DNA of 64,000 bases from Achromobacter sp. MFA1 R4 (GTDB lineage Bacteria > Pseudomonadota > Gammaproteobacteria > Burkholderiales > Burkholderiaceae_B), in NCBI RefSeq assembly GCF_900156745.1, contig NZ_LT707065.1:2604001-2668000 (forward strand), in the 5' to 3' direction. Shown here piece after piece: positions 46,969 through 58,002 of the stretch; the stretch's first letter is position 1; each line of letters starts with the position of its first letter. A model generated the notes under the pieces. It saw only the letters and a list, made by a program, of their open reading frames with translations. It was not told the DNA's origin and did not search any database. The position numbers and the translations under genes are program-made.

Positions 46969-47670
46969 ATGCATTACATCTTCGACTTCAGCGCCATTTT
47001 CCAGGGCGAGTATCCGGACTGGCTGCTCAGGGGGTTGATCACCACCCTGGCGCTGGCCGGGCTGGCCTGGATCCTGGCGTTCTTCGTGGGCAGCCTGCTG
47101 GCGGTGATCCGCCTGACGGGCTCGCCCATCGCCAATGGGGTGGTCGCGACGTATGTCGCGTTCCACCGCAACGTGCCCATGCTGGTGCACATTCTGTTCT
47201 GGTATTTCGGCGTTCCGGCGCTGCTGCCGCAAGGCGTGACCGACTGGCTCAACAGCCACGGCAGCGAATTCATCCTGTCCTGCATCGCGATCGGGCTGGT
47301 GATGTCGGCCTATGTCTGCGAAGACCTGCGCAGCGCGGTGCGCGGCATCCCGCCGGGGCAGGTCGAGGCGTCGCGCGCCCTGGGCCTGAGCTTTCTGAAG
47401 ACGATGCGCAAGGTCATCCTGCCGCAGGCGTTCCGCATCGCGATTCCGCCGTTGCTCAACCAGACCCTGCTGCTGCTCAAGAACACCAGCCTGGCGATGG
47501 CCATCGGCGTGACCGAGCTGACGGCGGCCGCGCGCGAGATCGAGAACAACACGTTCCGCACCTTCGAGGCCTATGCCGTGGTGACGGTGATCTACCTCGT
47601 GCTGTCGTTCCTGATCATGGGCGGCGGCGCGATCCTGCAACGACGCTACCGTCCGCTGGGAGTGCGCTGA
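46969..47670 (+). CDS. Amino acid ABC transporter permease
   Basis: 233 residues, polytopic, HisM/GltJ type. The EAA loop is visible in [33 protein letters not shown], which contacts the ATPase. An earlier GTG in frame is possible; the ATG at 46969 was chosen for its GGAG upstream and typical length. Pairs with the permease encoded 2 nt downstream. Confidence 0.92.
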   Translation: MHYIFDFSAIFQGEYPDWLLRGLITTLALAGLAWILAFFVGSLLAVIRLTGSPIANGVVATYVAFHRNVPMLVHILFWYFGVPALLPQGVTDWLNSHGSEFILSCIAIGLVMSAYVCEDLRSAVRGIPPGQVEASRALGLSFLKTMRKVILPQAFRIAIPPLLNQTLLLLKNTSLAMAIGVTELTAAAREIENNTFRTFEAYAVVTVIYLVLSFLIMGGGAILQRRYRPLGVR

Positions 47671-47672
47671 CC

Positions 47673-48385
47673 ATGTGGGACATCCTCAAAGACAATTGGC
47701 TGCTGCTCCTGATCGGCCAGTATCCGCATGGCCCCATCGGGGGCCTGGCGGCCACCCTGGGCCTGGCCGCGGTCAGCCTGGCGCTGGCGCTGCCGTGCGG
47801 CGTGCTGCTGGCGCTGGGCCGCATCAGTCCCTACCGGATCTTCTACTGGCCGTCCTCGGCCGTGGTCTATCTGGTGCGCGGGCTGCCGCTGCTGATGTTC
47901 ATTTTCTGGGCGTACTTCTTCGTGCCGCTCATCATCGGCCGTCCCGTCGCGGGCACGACCACCATGGTGGTCGCGCTGGTCTGCTACGAAAGCGCCTATC
48001 TGGCCGAGATCATCCGCGCCGGCATCCAGGCCCTGCCGCCCGGCCAGCAGGAGGCCAGCCGGGCGCTCGGCCTGTCGTACCTGCAGACCATGCGACGGGT
48101 CATCCTGCCGCAGGCGCTCTACAACATGCTGCCCAGCATGCTGAGCCAGTTCGTGTCCACGGTGAAGGAAACGTCGCTGGCGTACGTGATCAGCGTGCAG
48201 GAGCTGACCTATGCCGCCAACCAGATCAACAGCGTGCTGCTGACCAAGCCCTTCGAGGTCTTCGGGCTGCTGGCGCTGACCTATTTCGTCCTGAATTTTG
48301 GCCTGAGTTCCCTGGTGCACCTGACCGAACGCCGTATCGGCAGGCGGCGCGCCGGACTTGCGCCCATGCAAAAAGTGGTGCCGAC

Positions 48386-48389
<4 letters not shown>
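47673..48389 (+). CDS. Amino acid ABC transporter permease
   Basis: 238 residues, second channel subunit of the same importer. EAA loop: [34 protein letters not shown]; the N-terminus has [27 protein letters not shown] as the first helices. The stop overlaps the ATPase start as ATGA. Confidence 0.92.
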
Positions 48390-49111
<722 letters not shown>

Positions 49112-49150
49112 GGGGCGGGCGGCCGTCGCGTGTCAGGGGGTGCAGCGGGT

Positions 49151-49172
49151 GCGGGGCGGCGTGCCGCCCCGC
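49151..49172. terminator. Hairpin between convergent ABC ATPase and apaH genes
   Basis: GCGGGGCGGC (49151-49160) and GCCGCCCCGC (49163-49172) are perfect complements separated by GT; a 9-bp stem with a 4-nt loop is the likely form. There is no T-run after it on the plus strand. Its place between two stop codons suggests a shared transcription barrier. Confidence 0.45.
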
Positions 49173-49179
49173 GATAGGC

Positions 49180-50013
49180 TCATTCGGCCAGCGGATCCTG
49201 GAACTGCGAGCATTTCACCTGCACCAGCTTGCGATCCTGCAGGCGCAAGGCCGTCAGGGACCCGCCCCACACGCAGCCGGTGTCCAGGCAGATCACATCC
49301 GGCCGCTGCAGCAGCCCCAGCGTCGACCAATGCCCGAACACCGTCGTCACGTCGCGCGTCGCGCGGTTGGGCACGTCGAACCAGGGCACCAGCCCGGGCG
49401 GCCAGGCGCCCGGCGTCACCTTGGTGGCGAACTCCATGTGGCCGTTGGGCGTGCACAGGCGCATCCGCGTCAGCGCGTTGATGATCACGCGCATCCGCTT
49501 GCCGCCCTTGTGGTCTTCCTTCCAGGTGGCCGGCTCGTTGCCGTACATCTTTTGCAGCGCCTTCTGCCAGTTGGGACCGCGCAGCGCGTCCTGGACTTCG
49601 CTGGCCAGGGACAGCGTCTTGGCGACGTCCCATTTGGCCAGCGTGCCCGCGTGGACCAGCAGGTGGTTCTGCTCGAAATGCGCCAGCGGACGCGCGCGCA
49701 GCCAGTTGATCAGGTCGGCCGCGTCCGGCGCCCGCAGGATGGGCTCCAGCGTGTCGGACTTTGACGGCTTGCGTACGCCCGCGGCCGTGGCCAGCAGGTG
49801 CAGGTCATGGTTGCCCAGCACCACCGTCGCGCGGTCGCCCAGGTCGATGATGCGGCGCAGGGTGTCGAGCGATTGCGGGCCGCGGTTGACCAGGTCGCCG
49901 GCAAACCAGAAGCGCGACAAGGGGTCCCCGACCAGGTCGGGGTGGGACAGCAAGCGATCCAGCGGCGAGCAGCAGCCCTGCACGTCGCCGATCATCCAGA
50001 TACTGCCGTTCAT
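49180..50013 (-). CDS. apaH: Symmetrical bis(5'-nucleosyl)-tetraphosphatase
   Basis: 277 residues of the calcineurin-like phosphoesterase fold: [57 protein letters not shown] and [11 protein letters not shown] carry the metal ligands. ApaH hydrolyses diadenosine tetraphosphate to two ADP and acts on Np4-capped RNA. The start ATG overlaps the lptG stop by 4 nt (ATGA), so it is coupled to lptG. Confidence 0.95.
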   Translation of the reverse strand: MNGSIWMIGDVQGCCSPLDRLLSHPDLVGDPLSRFWFAGDLVNRGPQSLDTLRRIIDLGDRATVVLGNHDLHLLATAAGVRKPSKSDTLEPILRAPDAADLINWLRARPLAHFEQNHLLVHAGTLAKWDVAKTLSLASEVQDALRGPNWQKALQKMYGNEPATWKEDHKGGKRMRVIINALTRMRLCTPNGHMEFATKVTPGAWPPGLVPWFDVPNRATRDVTTVFGHWSTLGLLQRPDVICLDTGCVWGGSLTALRLQDRKLVQVKCSQFQDPLAE

Positions 50014-51188
50014 GCGGGACTCTTGCTCCAAGGCCAACGTTGCTGGAAGAGACGGGTAATGGTGTGACGGTATTCCATGTAGCTCATGGCGCCCAGCGCC
50101 AGCGCCATGGCGCCCAGGTTCGGCCCCAGGGCGGTCAGCCAGGGCGGCCACTTGCCCAGCATGCCGACGTTCAGCGCCAACTGGTTCAGCATGAAAAAGC
50201 CCACGCCCAGCAGGATGCCCACGAAGACCTTGGCGCCGACGCCGCCGCGGCGGGTCTGCATCAGGCCGATGGGCGCGGCGATGGTGATCATCACCAGCAG
50301 GGTAAAGGGGTAGGCCAGCTTGCGCCACAGGGCGACGACCTGGCGGCCGTACTGCAGCTGGTTGTCGCGCAGGTAGTCCACGTAGTCGAGCAGCGTGATG
50401 ATCGACATGCGCTCGGGGGTCAGCACGCGCGCCAGCAGGCGCTCGGCGCTGAGCGTGGTGTCGATGGAGCGTTCGGGCAGCTTCACGACCGTGGCGGGCG
50501 GGTTCTTGGGCGGACGCGCATTGGCCAGCGCCGAGGCGGCCTCATTGTCCAGGCGCGTCTCGGCCACGTCCTTGAGCACCAGGTCGCCGCGCGTGAACGT
50601 GCCCGTGGGCGCGGTGGACAGCGCCGACAGCGTCAGGTCCTTCTTGAATTCGTAGAGGGTCACGCCGGCCACCTGGCCGTCGCCCTTGAGTTCGGCGATG
50701 TTGATGATGCGGGTGCCGCCGTTGGCGGTGGGTTCCTTGAACCAGTAACCGCTCTTGAGACGGTCGCCGCCGGCCTTGCCGCGGAACATCAGGTTGGCCT
50801 CGCCGGTCTTGATTTCGGCCCAGGGCGTGACGTATTCGGACAACAGGCCCGCGCCGATCATCAGCGGGATCGTGACGACCCACAGCATGCGCAAGAGGCG
50901 CATGCCGCTGACCCCCGATACGCGCAGGATCACCAGTTCGTTGCGCTGGGCCAGGCCCGCGAGCGCCAGGATGGCGCCGATCAGGAGCCCGATGGGCAGA
51001 AGGTCGTAGAGCCGGGTGGGGATCGCCAGCGCCTGCATGTACAGCAGGGCCATCATGGAGAACTTGTCGCCCACGTTGTCCAGGTCGTCCACCAGGGCAA
51101 AGAACGTGAAAAGGCCCAGCAGGGCCAGGAGGACCACTGCGCAAGAGCGATAGACCTCGCGGGCCAGGTAGCGACGTGCGGTACGCAT
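50010..51188 (-). CDS. lptG: Lipopolysaccharide export permease LptG
   Basis: 392 residues of the YjgP/YjgQ family: three N-terminal membrane helices (about 15-35, 60-85, 100-122), a periplasmic beta-jellyroll domain (about 130-275) and three C-terminal helices (starting near [24 protein letters not shown]). With LptF and LptB it extracts lipopolysaccharide from the inner membrane. The partner gene lptF is not in this window, in contrast to the lptF-lptG pair of many species. It is followed directly by apaH. Confidence 0.93.
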   Translation of the reverse strand: MRTARRYLAREVYRSCAVVLLALLGLFTFFALVDDLDNVGDKFSMMALLYMQALAIPTRLYDLLPIGLLIGAILALAGLAQRNELVILRVSGVSGMRLLRMLWVVTIPLMIGAGLLSEYVTPWAEIKTGEANLMFRGKAGGDRLKSGYWFKEPTANGGTRIINIAELKGDGQVAGVTLYEFKKDLTLSALSTAPTGTFTRGDLVLKDVAETRLDNEAASALANARPPKNPPATVVKLPERSIDTTLSAERLLARVLTPERMSIITLLDYVDYLRDNQLQYGRQVVALWRKLAYPFTLLVMITIAAPIGLMQTRRGGVGAKVFVGILLGVGFFMLNQLALNVGMLGKWPPWLTALGPNLGAMALALGAMSYMEYRHTITRLFQQRWPWSKSPA

Positions 51189-51282
51189 GGGGAAAAGGGG
51201 AGTGAAGCGCGTAAACGTGAAAGCTTAACAAATCCCGCCGGCCGGGTAGGGCGCAATAGGACCGATTTGTCCGGTTTCCCTT

Positions 51283-52005
51283 TCAGGGAATGTCAACCAT
51301 CTGCATCCGGCGGGTCAGCACCCCGACCCGGGAGTTCAGGTAGTTGGATCGGCGGTGGCTGTCATAGAAGCGCGGATTGGGCAGCATGGCCGCCAGCCGG
51401 GCCGACTGGCTCGTGCCCAGGTTGGCGGCGGTGGTATTGAAATAATGCTTGGCGGCGGCCTGGGCGCCGAACACGCCCACGCCCCATTCGGCGACGTTCA
51501 GGTAGAGCTCCAGGATCCGTTCCTTGCTCATCACATGCTCGATCATATAGGCCAATACCAGTTCCTGGCCTTTGCGCAGGTAGCTGCGCGAGCCGGACAG
51601 GAACAGGTTCTTGGCCAGTTGCTGGGTAATGGTCGAGCCGCCGCGCATCTTGGAGCGTCCCGCCTCGAGCTGCTTCTGGTTGTACTCCCAGGCCTTGCGG
51701 ATGGCGTCCCATTCGACCCCCTCGTGGCCCGTGAAATTGGAATCCTCGGAGGCGACCACGGCGCGCTTGAGCGACCGGCTGATCTTGTCGTAGGGGACCC
51801 ATTCGTATTTCAGCTCGATGGCCGGGTCGTCCTTGCGCAGGCGCGACAGTTCTTCGCGCATGATCGCGCTGCTGCCGGGGTCGCGGTAGTTGTACCAGAC
51901 CACCTGGGCGAACAGCCAGAACTGGTACAGCAGGACCGCGCAGACCAGCGCCATCAGCAGGCCGGTGGTGATCCGGAACCAATTGCGGCCAGTGCGTGTC
52001 GCCAT
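51283..52005 (-). CDS. mtgA: Monofunctional biosynthetic peptidoglycan transglycosylase
   Basis: 240 residues: one N-terminal membrane helix (about 13-35), then the glycosyltransferase family 51 domain with the catalytic Glu in VVASEDSNFTGHEG, GGSTITQQLAKNLFLS, RKGQELVLAYMIEHVMSKERILELYLNVAEWG and AARLAAMLPNPRFY. It polymerises lipid II into glycan strands on the periplasmic face. Starts 5 nt after aroE. Confidence 0.95.
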   Translation of the reverse strand: MATRTGRNWFRITTGLLMALVCAVLLYQFWLFAQVVWYNYRDPGSSAIMREELSRLRKDDPAIELKYEWVPYDKISRSLKRAVVASEDSNFTGHEGVEWDAIRKAWEYNQKQLEAGRSKMRGGSTITQQLAKNLFLSGSRSYLRKGQELVLAYMIEHVMSKERILELYLNVAEWGVGVFGAQAAAKHYFNTTAANLGTSQSARLAAMLPNPRFYDSHRRSNYLNSRVGVLTRRMQMVDIP

Positions 52006-52010
52006 GCCGC

Positions 52011-52874
52011 TCAGCGTCCCGCCGCCAGGGCCTCGCGCAGCGCCGCCAGCACCGGCGCGGGGTCCGGGCGCACGCCGTGCCAGAGGGTGAAGCTTTCGGC
52101 GGCCTGGCCGACCAGCATGCCCAGCCCGTCCGCCGTCAGCGCCGCGCCGTCGGCCTGGGCCTGGCGCATGAACGCGGTCGGCTGCGCGCCGTACATCATG
52201 TCGTAGGCCGCGGCGCCGTCGGCGTACAGGCCGGACGGCAGGTCGGGGGCCGCGTCCTGCAGGCCGCTCGCGGTGGCGTTGATGACCAGGTTCCAGCCGC
52301 CGGGCACGGTGGCGTCCGCCAGCGCGCCCGCGTCCACCCGGGTTTGCGGCGACACGCCGCTTGCGCGCCAGGCGGCGGCCAGCTCCTCGGCGCGGGCCGC
52401 GGTGCGGTTCACGATGCGGATGCGGGCGCAGCCGGCCTCGGCCAGGGGCTGCAGCACGCCGCGCGCCGCGCCGCCGGCGCCCACCAGCAGCACGGCGGCG
52501 CCGGAAAGGCGCACGCCCAGCCGCAACAGATCGTTCACCAGGCCCACGCCGTCGGTATTGCAGCCGTGCCAGGCGCCGTCGCGCCAGGACAGGGTGTTGA
52601 CGGCGCCCGCCAGCCGCGCGCGGGGCGACAAGTGGGCGGCTGCCAGCGCATACGCTTCCTGCTTGAAGGGCACCGTGACATTCAGGCCCACGCCGCCGTC
52701 GGCCACGAACGCGGCGACCGCGTCGGCAAAACCGTCCACCGGCGCCAGCAGGCGCTCATAGCGTAGCGGCTTGCCGGTCTGCCGCGAAAACAGGGCGTGG
52801 ATCTGGGGCGAGCGGCTGTGCGCGATGGGATTGCCGATGACGGCGTAGCGGGCTTGGGAAATCGCCTCGGTCAT
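52011..52874 (-). CDS. aroE: Shikimate dehydrogenase
   Basis: 287 residues. Substrate-binding segment NPIAHSRSPQIHALFSRQTG, catalytic Lys in GLNVTVPFKQEAY, NTL, NTDGVGLVNDL, the NADP loop VGAGGAARGVLQPL with NRTAARA, and NATASGL. It reduces 3-dehydroshikimate in aromatic amino acid synthesis. Its start overlaps the stop of the TonB-like gene (ATGA). mtgA follows 5 nt later. Confidence 0.96.
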   Translation of the reverse strand: MTEAISQARYAVIGNPIAHSRSPQIHALFSRQTGKPLRYERLLAPVDGFADAVAAFVADGGVGLNVTVPFKQEAYALAAAHLSPRARLAGAVNTLSWRDGAWHGCNTDGVGLVNDLLRLGVRLSGAAVLLVGAGGAARGVLQPLAEAGCARIRIVNRTAARAEELAAAWRASGVSPQTRVDAGALADATVPGGWNLVINATASGLQDAAPDLPSGLYADGAAAYDMMYGAQPTAFMRQAQADGAALTADGLGMLVGQAAESFTLWHGVRPDPAPVLAALREALAAGR

Positions 52875-53767
52875 GGGGCCTGTGTTTCCAGAGTGTCGTT
52901 GACGAAATGCCAGGTGCGGGTGATGACCAGCACGTCCGTATCGCGGGCGATATCGGGAGGGAAGGGCGGAAAGGGCGCGGCAAGCTGGACGATGCGGCGC
53001 GCCGCCTGGTTCAGGACCGCGTGCGGGGACGGCTGGTCGATCTCGACGTCGGCGATGCTGCCGTCGGCGCGCACCGACACCGTGATGCGCAGCGACCCGT
53101 AGATGCGGCCGCGCGCTTCGTCGGGGTAATGCTGGGTGCCGACCGTTTCGATCCGGGTGCGCCAGGCGTCCAGGTACGCGGCGTAGCGCGACGCCTCGGC
53201 GGAGGGCGCGACGAACTGCTTGCGCGGCTCGGCGCTGTACTGCTGGACTCGCGCCGCCAGCGCCGCGATCTGGGCATTCTGGATGACGCTGGCCTGGTCC
53301 TGGGCGTCCTGGCCCACGTCGGCGCCGTCGGGCCACGGGTTGACCGCCTGGCGCTCGGGGCCGGCATTGTGCGGCGAGCGCAACTGGGTCATCAGCCTGG
53401 CCTGCTCGGCCTCCAACTGCACCTGGCGCTGGCGCATGGCCTCCAGCACGATGGTCTCCGCGGAGGAGCCGGTCTGGGGCAGCGGGGTGGTGGACAGGCC
53501 GCGTTCGGCGTTGCCGCCGCCCGTCATCTGGTTTTGCGCCACGGTGCGCGGCGTTTCAGGCGGGGTCTCGCTGCGGGCGTTGAGCAGCACGACCTCCAGG
53601 CTGGTCACGGGCGGGCGCGTCGGCGCGGGCGAACTGAAGCGCCACGCCAGCGCGCCGGCGTGCACCAACAGCGAGATCGCGATGCCGATGCGCAGGTAGT
53701 GCTGGGCGGGGGCGCCCAGCCACCAGAGGTAACGGCTCAGCACGGAGGGAGATTCGGCGCGTTGCAC
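52871..53767 (-). CDS. TonB-like energy transducer protein
   Basis: 298 residues. One membrane helix at about 26-46, a long low-complexity and coiled periplasmic region (QRQVQLEAEQARL), and a C-terminal TonB_C-like domain (YPDEARGRIYGSLRITVSVRADGSIADVEIDQPSPHAVLNQAARRIVQLAAPFPPFP across about residues 215-270). It lacks a proline-rich Pro-Lys/Pro-Glu linker. The family couples proton-motive force to outer membrane receptors, but no exbB/exbD gene is nearby, so a structural role is possible. First of a tonB-like-aroE-mtgA operon. Confidence 0.85.
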   Translation of the reverse strand: MQRAESPSVLSRYLWWLGAPAQHYLRIGIAISLLVHAGALAWRFSSPAPTRPPVTSLEVVLLNARSETPPETPRTVAQNQMTGGGNAERGLSTTPLPQTGSSAETIVLEAMRQRQVQLEAEQARLMTQLRSPHNAGPERQAVNPWPDGADVGQDAQDQASVIQNAQIAALAARVQQYSAEPRKQFVAPSAEASRYAAYLDAWRTRIETVGTQHYPDEARGRIYGSLRITVSVRADGSIADVEIDQPSPHAVLNQAARRIVQLAAPFPPFPPDIARDTDVLVITRTWHFVNDTLETQAP

Positions 53768-53839
53768 GAACGCATTGTAAGTCGAGTCCCGACCCGCCGC
53801 GTGGTCCGTCCGAAGGCTGTAACAGCTCGGCCGGATGGA

Positions 53840-55759
53840 CTAGGCGTCGGGTGCCGGGGCATCCGCCGCCGTCTCGTCCTTCACCTGGCCCACGTACCGG
53901 CAATCCAGCTCCAGCGTCAACTCGTCCGCCCCGAGGATGTCGATCTCCACCGCGGTCCCGCGCTCCAGTTCGGGCATGCCGCCGACGCGGGTGACCAGCG
54001 GGGCGTTCGCAAAGCGCACCAGGTCTTCGCGCAGGACATGGGCAACCGTGCGGGTCACGCCGTTCTGCTTGAGCCACCGCAGGCACCAGTAGCGTTCCAT
54101 CGCGCTCTGGAACTCGGCCCAGGCCGCGTACTGCGCGTCGAACGCGCCGATGATCGCGAACAGGTCGGCGTCGCGCGGCTTGAAGGGGGCGATCAGCCGT
54201 GCCGATACGCCATGTTCCACGGCGGCGATCAACTGCCATTGGTTGACCAGGTCGACATAGCGGCGCAGCGGGGACGTGCTCCAGGCGTACTGGGGCACGC
54301 CGATGGCCTCGTGCGGCAGCGCCTGCGTGCTCATGCGCACGCGGCCCGCCTGTTGCGAGCGGTAGATGCCCGGCACGCCGTGCTGGTTCAGCAGGCCGCC
54401 CCAGAGGTTATTGGCCAGGATCATGTATTCGGCCACCATGCGGTCCAGCGGCGCGTTGCGCTGGCGCGGGACGAGGCGCACCGGAGTGTCGGGGTCGTCG
54501 GGGTTGCCGTCCAGGTAGAAGCTGTATTCCACCCGCGAATTGTTTTCCGGCTTGCCGCGCACGTTTTCGCGCTGGGCGGACAGGGCCTGCGCCAGCTTCC
54601 ACAGCGGACGCAGCCAGTGGCCGTAAGGCAGGTCGGCCGACGGGTCGGCGAGGCTGGCTTCCGTGACCTGGCTGTCCAGCATGTTGTGGCGCAGGTTTTC
54701 GCGCACGACGATGCGTTCCAGGCGCGTTTCCGATTCGAGGATCTCGCCGGTCTCGGGGTTGGCGACGACATACAGCGAGAGCGCGGGCACGGCGCGCCCG
54801 GCGTCCAGGGAGAACGCCTGGATGACGCTGTCCGGCTGCATCGGGATCTTGTCCCCGGGCATGTAGACGGTGGACAGGCGGGCGCGGGCCAGCTTGTCGA
54901 ACTCGCTGTCGCGGGTGACGGACAGGCCGGGAGCGGCCACGTGGATGCCGACGCGCACGCGGCCGTCGGGCAGGCTGGACACGGACAGCGCGTCGTCGAT
55001 TTCCGTGGTCGTGACGTCGTCCACCGAGTAGATTTCCGCGTCCGACAACGGCAATTCCTGGGCGACGGGCGGCAGTTCCAGGTCGGGGAAGGCCAGTCCG
55101 CGCGGGAAGTTGACCGCCAGGAAGCGGCGCTTGTGCAGGGCCAGCGCATGCGGCCAGGCGCCCAGGTCCAGCAGCAGTCGGTCCGGGGTCTTGCCAAGCT
55201 TGGCGCAGGCGGCATCCAGCGCCTTCCATTGCTGCGAATTCTTGTCCGGGCGCACCAGCAGCGACTCGGCCACCTGGGCGATCGCCTCGGGCAGCCGGCC
55301 CGCGGCCATTTCGTCGACCCATTCCTGTTGCTGTTCGGCCTGGCGCTGCTTCTTTTCCAGGGCGGCCAGGGCGGCGGCCAGGATGTCGGGCGGAGCCGGG
55401 CGATAGCGGCCCTTGCCGCGGCGATGGAAGTACGCCGGCGCGCCGTGCAGCCGCATCAGCAGGGCGGCCTGTTCGACGGGCGTGGGGGCGTGGCCGAAAT
55501 AGTCGGCAGCCAGGGCGGGGGAATCGAATTCCTCTTGCGGCGCGCATTCCCACAGGAACTGCAGGTCCAGCGTCTCGGCGGTGGCCGCCGCCTGGCTCAT
55601 CAGCGCCGCCGGGTCGGGCGCGGTAAAGGTGAACAGGGTGTTGGCGCGCTTGATCTTGCTGCGCTTGCCCGACTCCGACTCCACCTGAAGGCTGGCGTCG
55701 GTCTCGGACAGGATATGGCCGGCCTTGAAGCTGCCGTCGTCTTCGTAAAACACATACAT
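53840..55759 (-). CDS. RNB domain exoribonuclease (RNase II/R family)
   Basis: 639 residues. The RNB catalytic loop reads SVDDVTTTEIDDALSV: the first Asp and the two final Asp of the metal site are present, while the second acidic position is Glu. Supporting blocks are VYMPGDKIPMQP, NRMVAEYM-like LDRMVAEYMILANN and STSPLRRYVDLVNQWQL. The N-terminus (about 1-230) is not the usual cold-shock pair, and a short S1-like tail ends the protein. It should degrade RNA 3' to 5'. Confidence 0.92.
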   Translation of the reverse strand: MYVFYEDDGSFKAGHILSETDASLQVESESGKRSKIKRANTLFTFTAPDPAALMSQAAATAETLDLQFLWECAPQEEFDSPALAADYFGHAPTPVEQAALLMRLHGAPAYFHRRGKGRYRPAPPDILAAALAALEKKQRQAEQQQEWVDEMAAGRLPEAIAQVAESLLVRPDKNSQQWKALDAACAKLGKTPDRLLLDLGAWPHALALHKRRFLAVNFPRGLAFPDLELPPVAQELPLSDAEIYSVDDVTTTEIDDALSVSSLPDGRVRVGIHVAAPGLSVTRDSEFDKLARARLSTVYMPGDKIPMQPDSVIQAFSLDAGRAVPALSLYVVANPETGEILESETRLERIVVRENLRHNMLDSQVTEASLADPSADLPYGHWLRPLWKLAQALSAQRENVRGKPENNSRVEYSFYLDGNPDDPDTPVRLVPRQRNAPLDRMVAEYMILANNLWGGLLNQHGVPGIYRSQQAGRVRMSTQALPHEAIGVPQYAWSTSPLRRYVDLVNQWQLIAAVEHGVSARLIAPFKPRDADLFAIIGAFDAQYAAWAEFQSAMERYWCLRWLKQNGVTRTVAHVLREDLVRFANAPLVTRVGGMPELERGTAVEIDILGADELTLELDCRYVGQVKDETAADAPAPDA

Positions 55760-55834
55760 GGTGGGAATCGTCCTGGGCGGCGCACGGGCGCCGCCTTGCG
55801 CAGCTTTATGGGTGTTGAAAGTCGATACTGATTA

Positions 55835-56434
55835 TCAAGGGCGTGCCGGCTCGCCGGCCAGGGCGAAATCCAGCACTTCGGGCATCCATGTCGCGAAATC
55901 GGAAAGCCCGTGGTCGCTGCCCTGCACGATACGCTGGCGACAGCCGGCGTACCGATCGCGCATTTCCTGCCAATCCAGCACTTCGTCGCCGGTGGCGGCG
56001 ACCAGGAAGTAGCGGTCGGGTTGCGTGATGCGCGGGGCATGGATGGCGGCCAGTTCGTCGACGTACTCGGGCAAAAAAACGAACGGCGCGCCGGAATGAT
56101 ACATGTGGTGCTCGCCGACCTGGGTGGCAAGGTCTCGCGCGGCGTGGACCGCCGGGTTCAGCAGCACGGCCTTGCAGCCCAGCTGCTCGGCGATCCAGGT
56201 GGCATAGAAACCGCCCAGCGACGAACCGATCACGGTCAGTTCGCGGGGCGAGGCGGCGCTGGCCAGGCGGTCGCGCGCCATGCCCAGCGCAAGGGCGATG
56301 GCTTCACGCGGGCTGGCGGACAACTGCGGGCAGGACCACGCGTGCGTCAGTCCCCGCGCCGCCATGGCGTCGGCCATCATGCGGGCCTTGAAGGACTCGG
56401 GCGAAGAGCGGAAACCGTGTAGATAAAGGATCAT
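55835..56434 (-). CDS. YqiA/YcfP family alpha/beta-fold esterase
   Basis: 199 residues: start MILYLHGFRSSPESFKA, nucleophile elbow IGSSLGGFYATW (Ser about residue 75), LLNPAVHAARDL, and the Asp/His in VAATGDEVLDW and GSDHGLSDF. E. coli YqiA hydrolyses palmitoyl-CoA and short p-nitrophenyl esters. A longer upstream frame has no support. It lies 100 nt after mpl on the same strand. Confidence 0.9.
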   Translation of the reverse strand: MILYLHGFRSSPESFKARMMADAMAARGLTHAWSCPQLSASPREAIALALGMARDRLASAASPRELTVIGSSLGGFYATWIAEQLGCKAVLLNPAVHAARDLATQVGEHHMYHSGAPFVFLPEYVDELAAIHAPRITQPDRYFLVAATGDEVLDWQEMRDRYAGCRQRIVQGSDHGLSDFATWMPEVLDFALAGEPARP

Positions 56435-56534
56435 GTTTGCTGTTTCCGTCTGCGTTGGGGAATCCAGGAATCCAGGAATGCAGGAGTCCGGGAGCCAGGG
56501 GGCTCGTCTCCCGGGCCGCGGCCGGGCGCGCCGC

Positions 56535-57905
56535 TCAGCCCTTCGCCCGCAGGGCATCCAGCAGCTTGCCATGGATGCCGCCGAAGCCGCCATTGCTCAT
56601 GACCAGCACCTGATCGCCCGGACGGGCGGCGCCGGCCACGGCGTCCACCAGCGCGTCCATGTCATCGTAACTGCAAGCCCGGTCGCCCAGGGGCGCCAGC
56701 ACTTCGTCCGGGTTCCAGCCCAGCGCGTGCTTGCCCGAGCGGGCGCCAAAGCAGAACACCAGGTCGGCGTCGGCCAGGGCCTGCGGCAGCCGGGCGGCCA
56801 TGGCGCCAAGCTTCATCGTATTGGAACGGGGTTCCAGCACGGCCAGGATGCGGGCCGGCCCCACCTGGCGGCGCAGGCCCTCCAGCGTGGTGGCGATGGC
56901 CGTGGGATGGTGGGCGAAATCGTCATAGACCTTGACGCCATTGACCGTCCCGCGCAGTTCCATGCGGCGCTTGACGCCGCCGAAGCGGCTGAGGGCCTCG
57001 ATGCCCTGTTCGGCAGGCACGCCGATGTGCTCGGCCGCGGCCAGGGCCGCCAGCGCGTTCATGCGGTTGTGTTCGCCGGTGAGGGTCCAGCGCACCGTGC
57101 CGGCGGGGCGTCCCGCGCGGACCACCTCGAAGGCGCCGTCGGCGTCCGGCGCGCCCGCCTGCCATAGCCCATCGGCGCCGAACGTGACGGTATCGGACCA
57201 GCAACCGCGCGCAATGACGCGGTCGAGCGCCTCGGACTGCGCCGGGCGGATGATGCGTCCCGAACCAGGGATGGTGCGCACCAGATGGTGGAATTGCGTT
57301 TCGATCGCGGCCAGATCGGGGAAGATGTCGGCGTGATCGTATTCAAGGTTGTTCAGGACGGCCGTGCGGGGCCGGTAATGCACGAATTTCGAGCGCTTGT
57401 CGAAGAAGGCCGTGTCGTATTCGTCCGCTTCGATCACGAAGGGGCGGCGCGCCGGGTCATAGCGCGCCGACACCTGCAGGTCCTGCGCCACGCCGCCAAT
57501 CAGGAAGTTGGGGGCCATGCCGGCGGCTTCCAGCACCCAGGCCAGCATCGAGCTGGTGGTCGTCTTGCCGTGCGTGCCCGCCACGGCCAGGACGTGCGCG
57601 CCCGGCAGGATGTTGTCGCCCAGCCATTGAGGGCCCGACACGTAGCGCGCGCCCGATTCCAGGATGGCTTCCATCAGCGGATTGCCGCGGCTCACCACGT
57701 TGCCGATGACGTAAAGATCCGGCTTGAGCGCCAGTTGCTCCGGGCCGAAGCCTTCGATCAGGTCGATCCCCTGTTCGGACAGCTGCGTGCTCATCGGCGG
57801 GTATACGCCCGCGTCGCAGCCGGTGACTTTGTGGCCGGCCGCCCGCGCGATCAGCGCCAGGCCGCCCATGAACGTGCCGCAGATGCCAAGAATGTGCAGG
57901 TGCAT
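56535..57905 (-). CDS. mpl: UDP-MurNAc:L-alanyl-gamma-D-glutamyl-meso-DAP ligase
   Basis: 456 residues of the Mur ligase family. ATP loop AGTHGKTTTSSMLAWVLE (about residue 108), EADEYDTAFFDKRSKF, NNLEYDHADIFPDL, GEHNRMNALAALAAA, and YDDFAHHPTAI. Mpl reattaches the recycled murein tripeptide to UDP-MurNAc. The N-terminal MHLHILGICGTFMGGLALIAR is the typical start; GGAGAA lies just upstream. Divergent from the TlpA-like gene. Confidence 0.95.
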   Translation of the reverse strand: MHLHILGICGTFMGGLALIARAAGHKVTGCDAGVYPPMSTQLSEQGIDLIEGFGPEQLALKPDLYVIGNVVSRGNPLMEAILESGARYVSGPQWLGDNILPGAHVLAVAGTHGKTTTSSMLAWVLEAAGMAPNFLIGGVAQDLQVSARYDPARRPFVIEADEYDTAFFDKRSKFVHYRPRTAVLNNLEYDHADIFPDLAAIETQFHHLVRTIPGSGRIIRPAQSEALDRVIARGCWSDTVTFGADGLWQAGAPDADGAFEVVRAGRPAGTVRWTLTGEHNRMNALAALAAAEHIGVPAEQGIEALSRFGGVKRRMELRGTVNGVKVYDDFAHHPTAIATTLEGLRRQVGPARILAVLEPRSNTMKLGAMAARLPQALADADLVFCFGARSGKHALGWNPDEVLAPLGDRACSYDDMDALVDAVAGAARPGDQVLVMSNGGFGGIHGKLLDALRAKG

Positions 57906-58002
57906 TGATAATTCTCCTGCCCTGCATTGTATATATAGAGGCAAGACAAGCCGGCGCCACGCCCGTGCGGCGTAAAACGGCGGCAACGGTTATCATCGCG
58001 CC

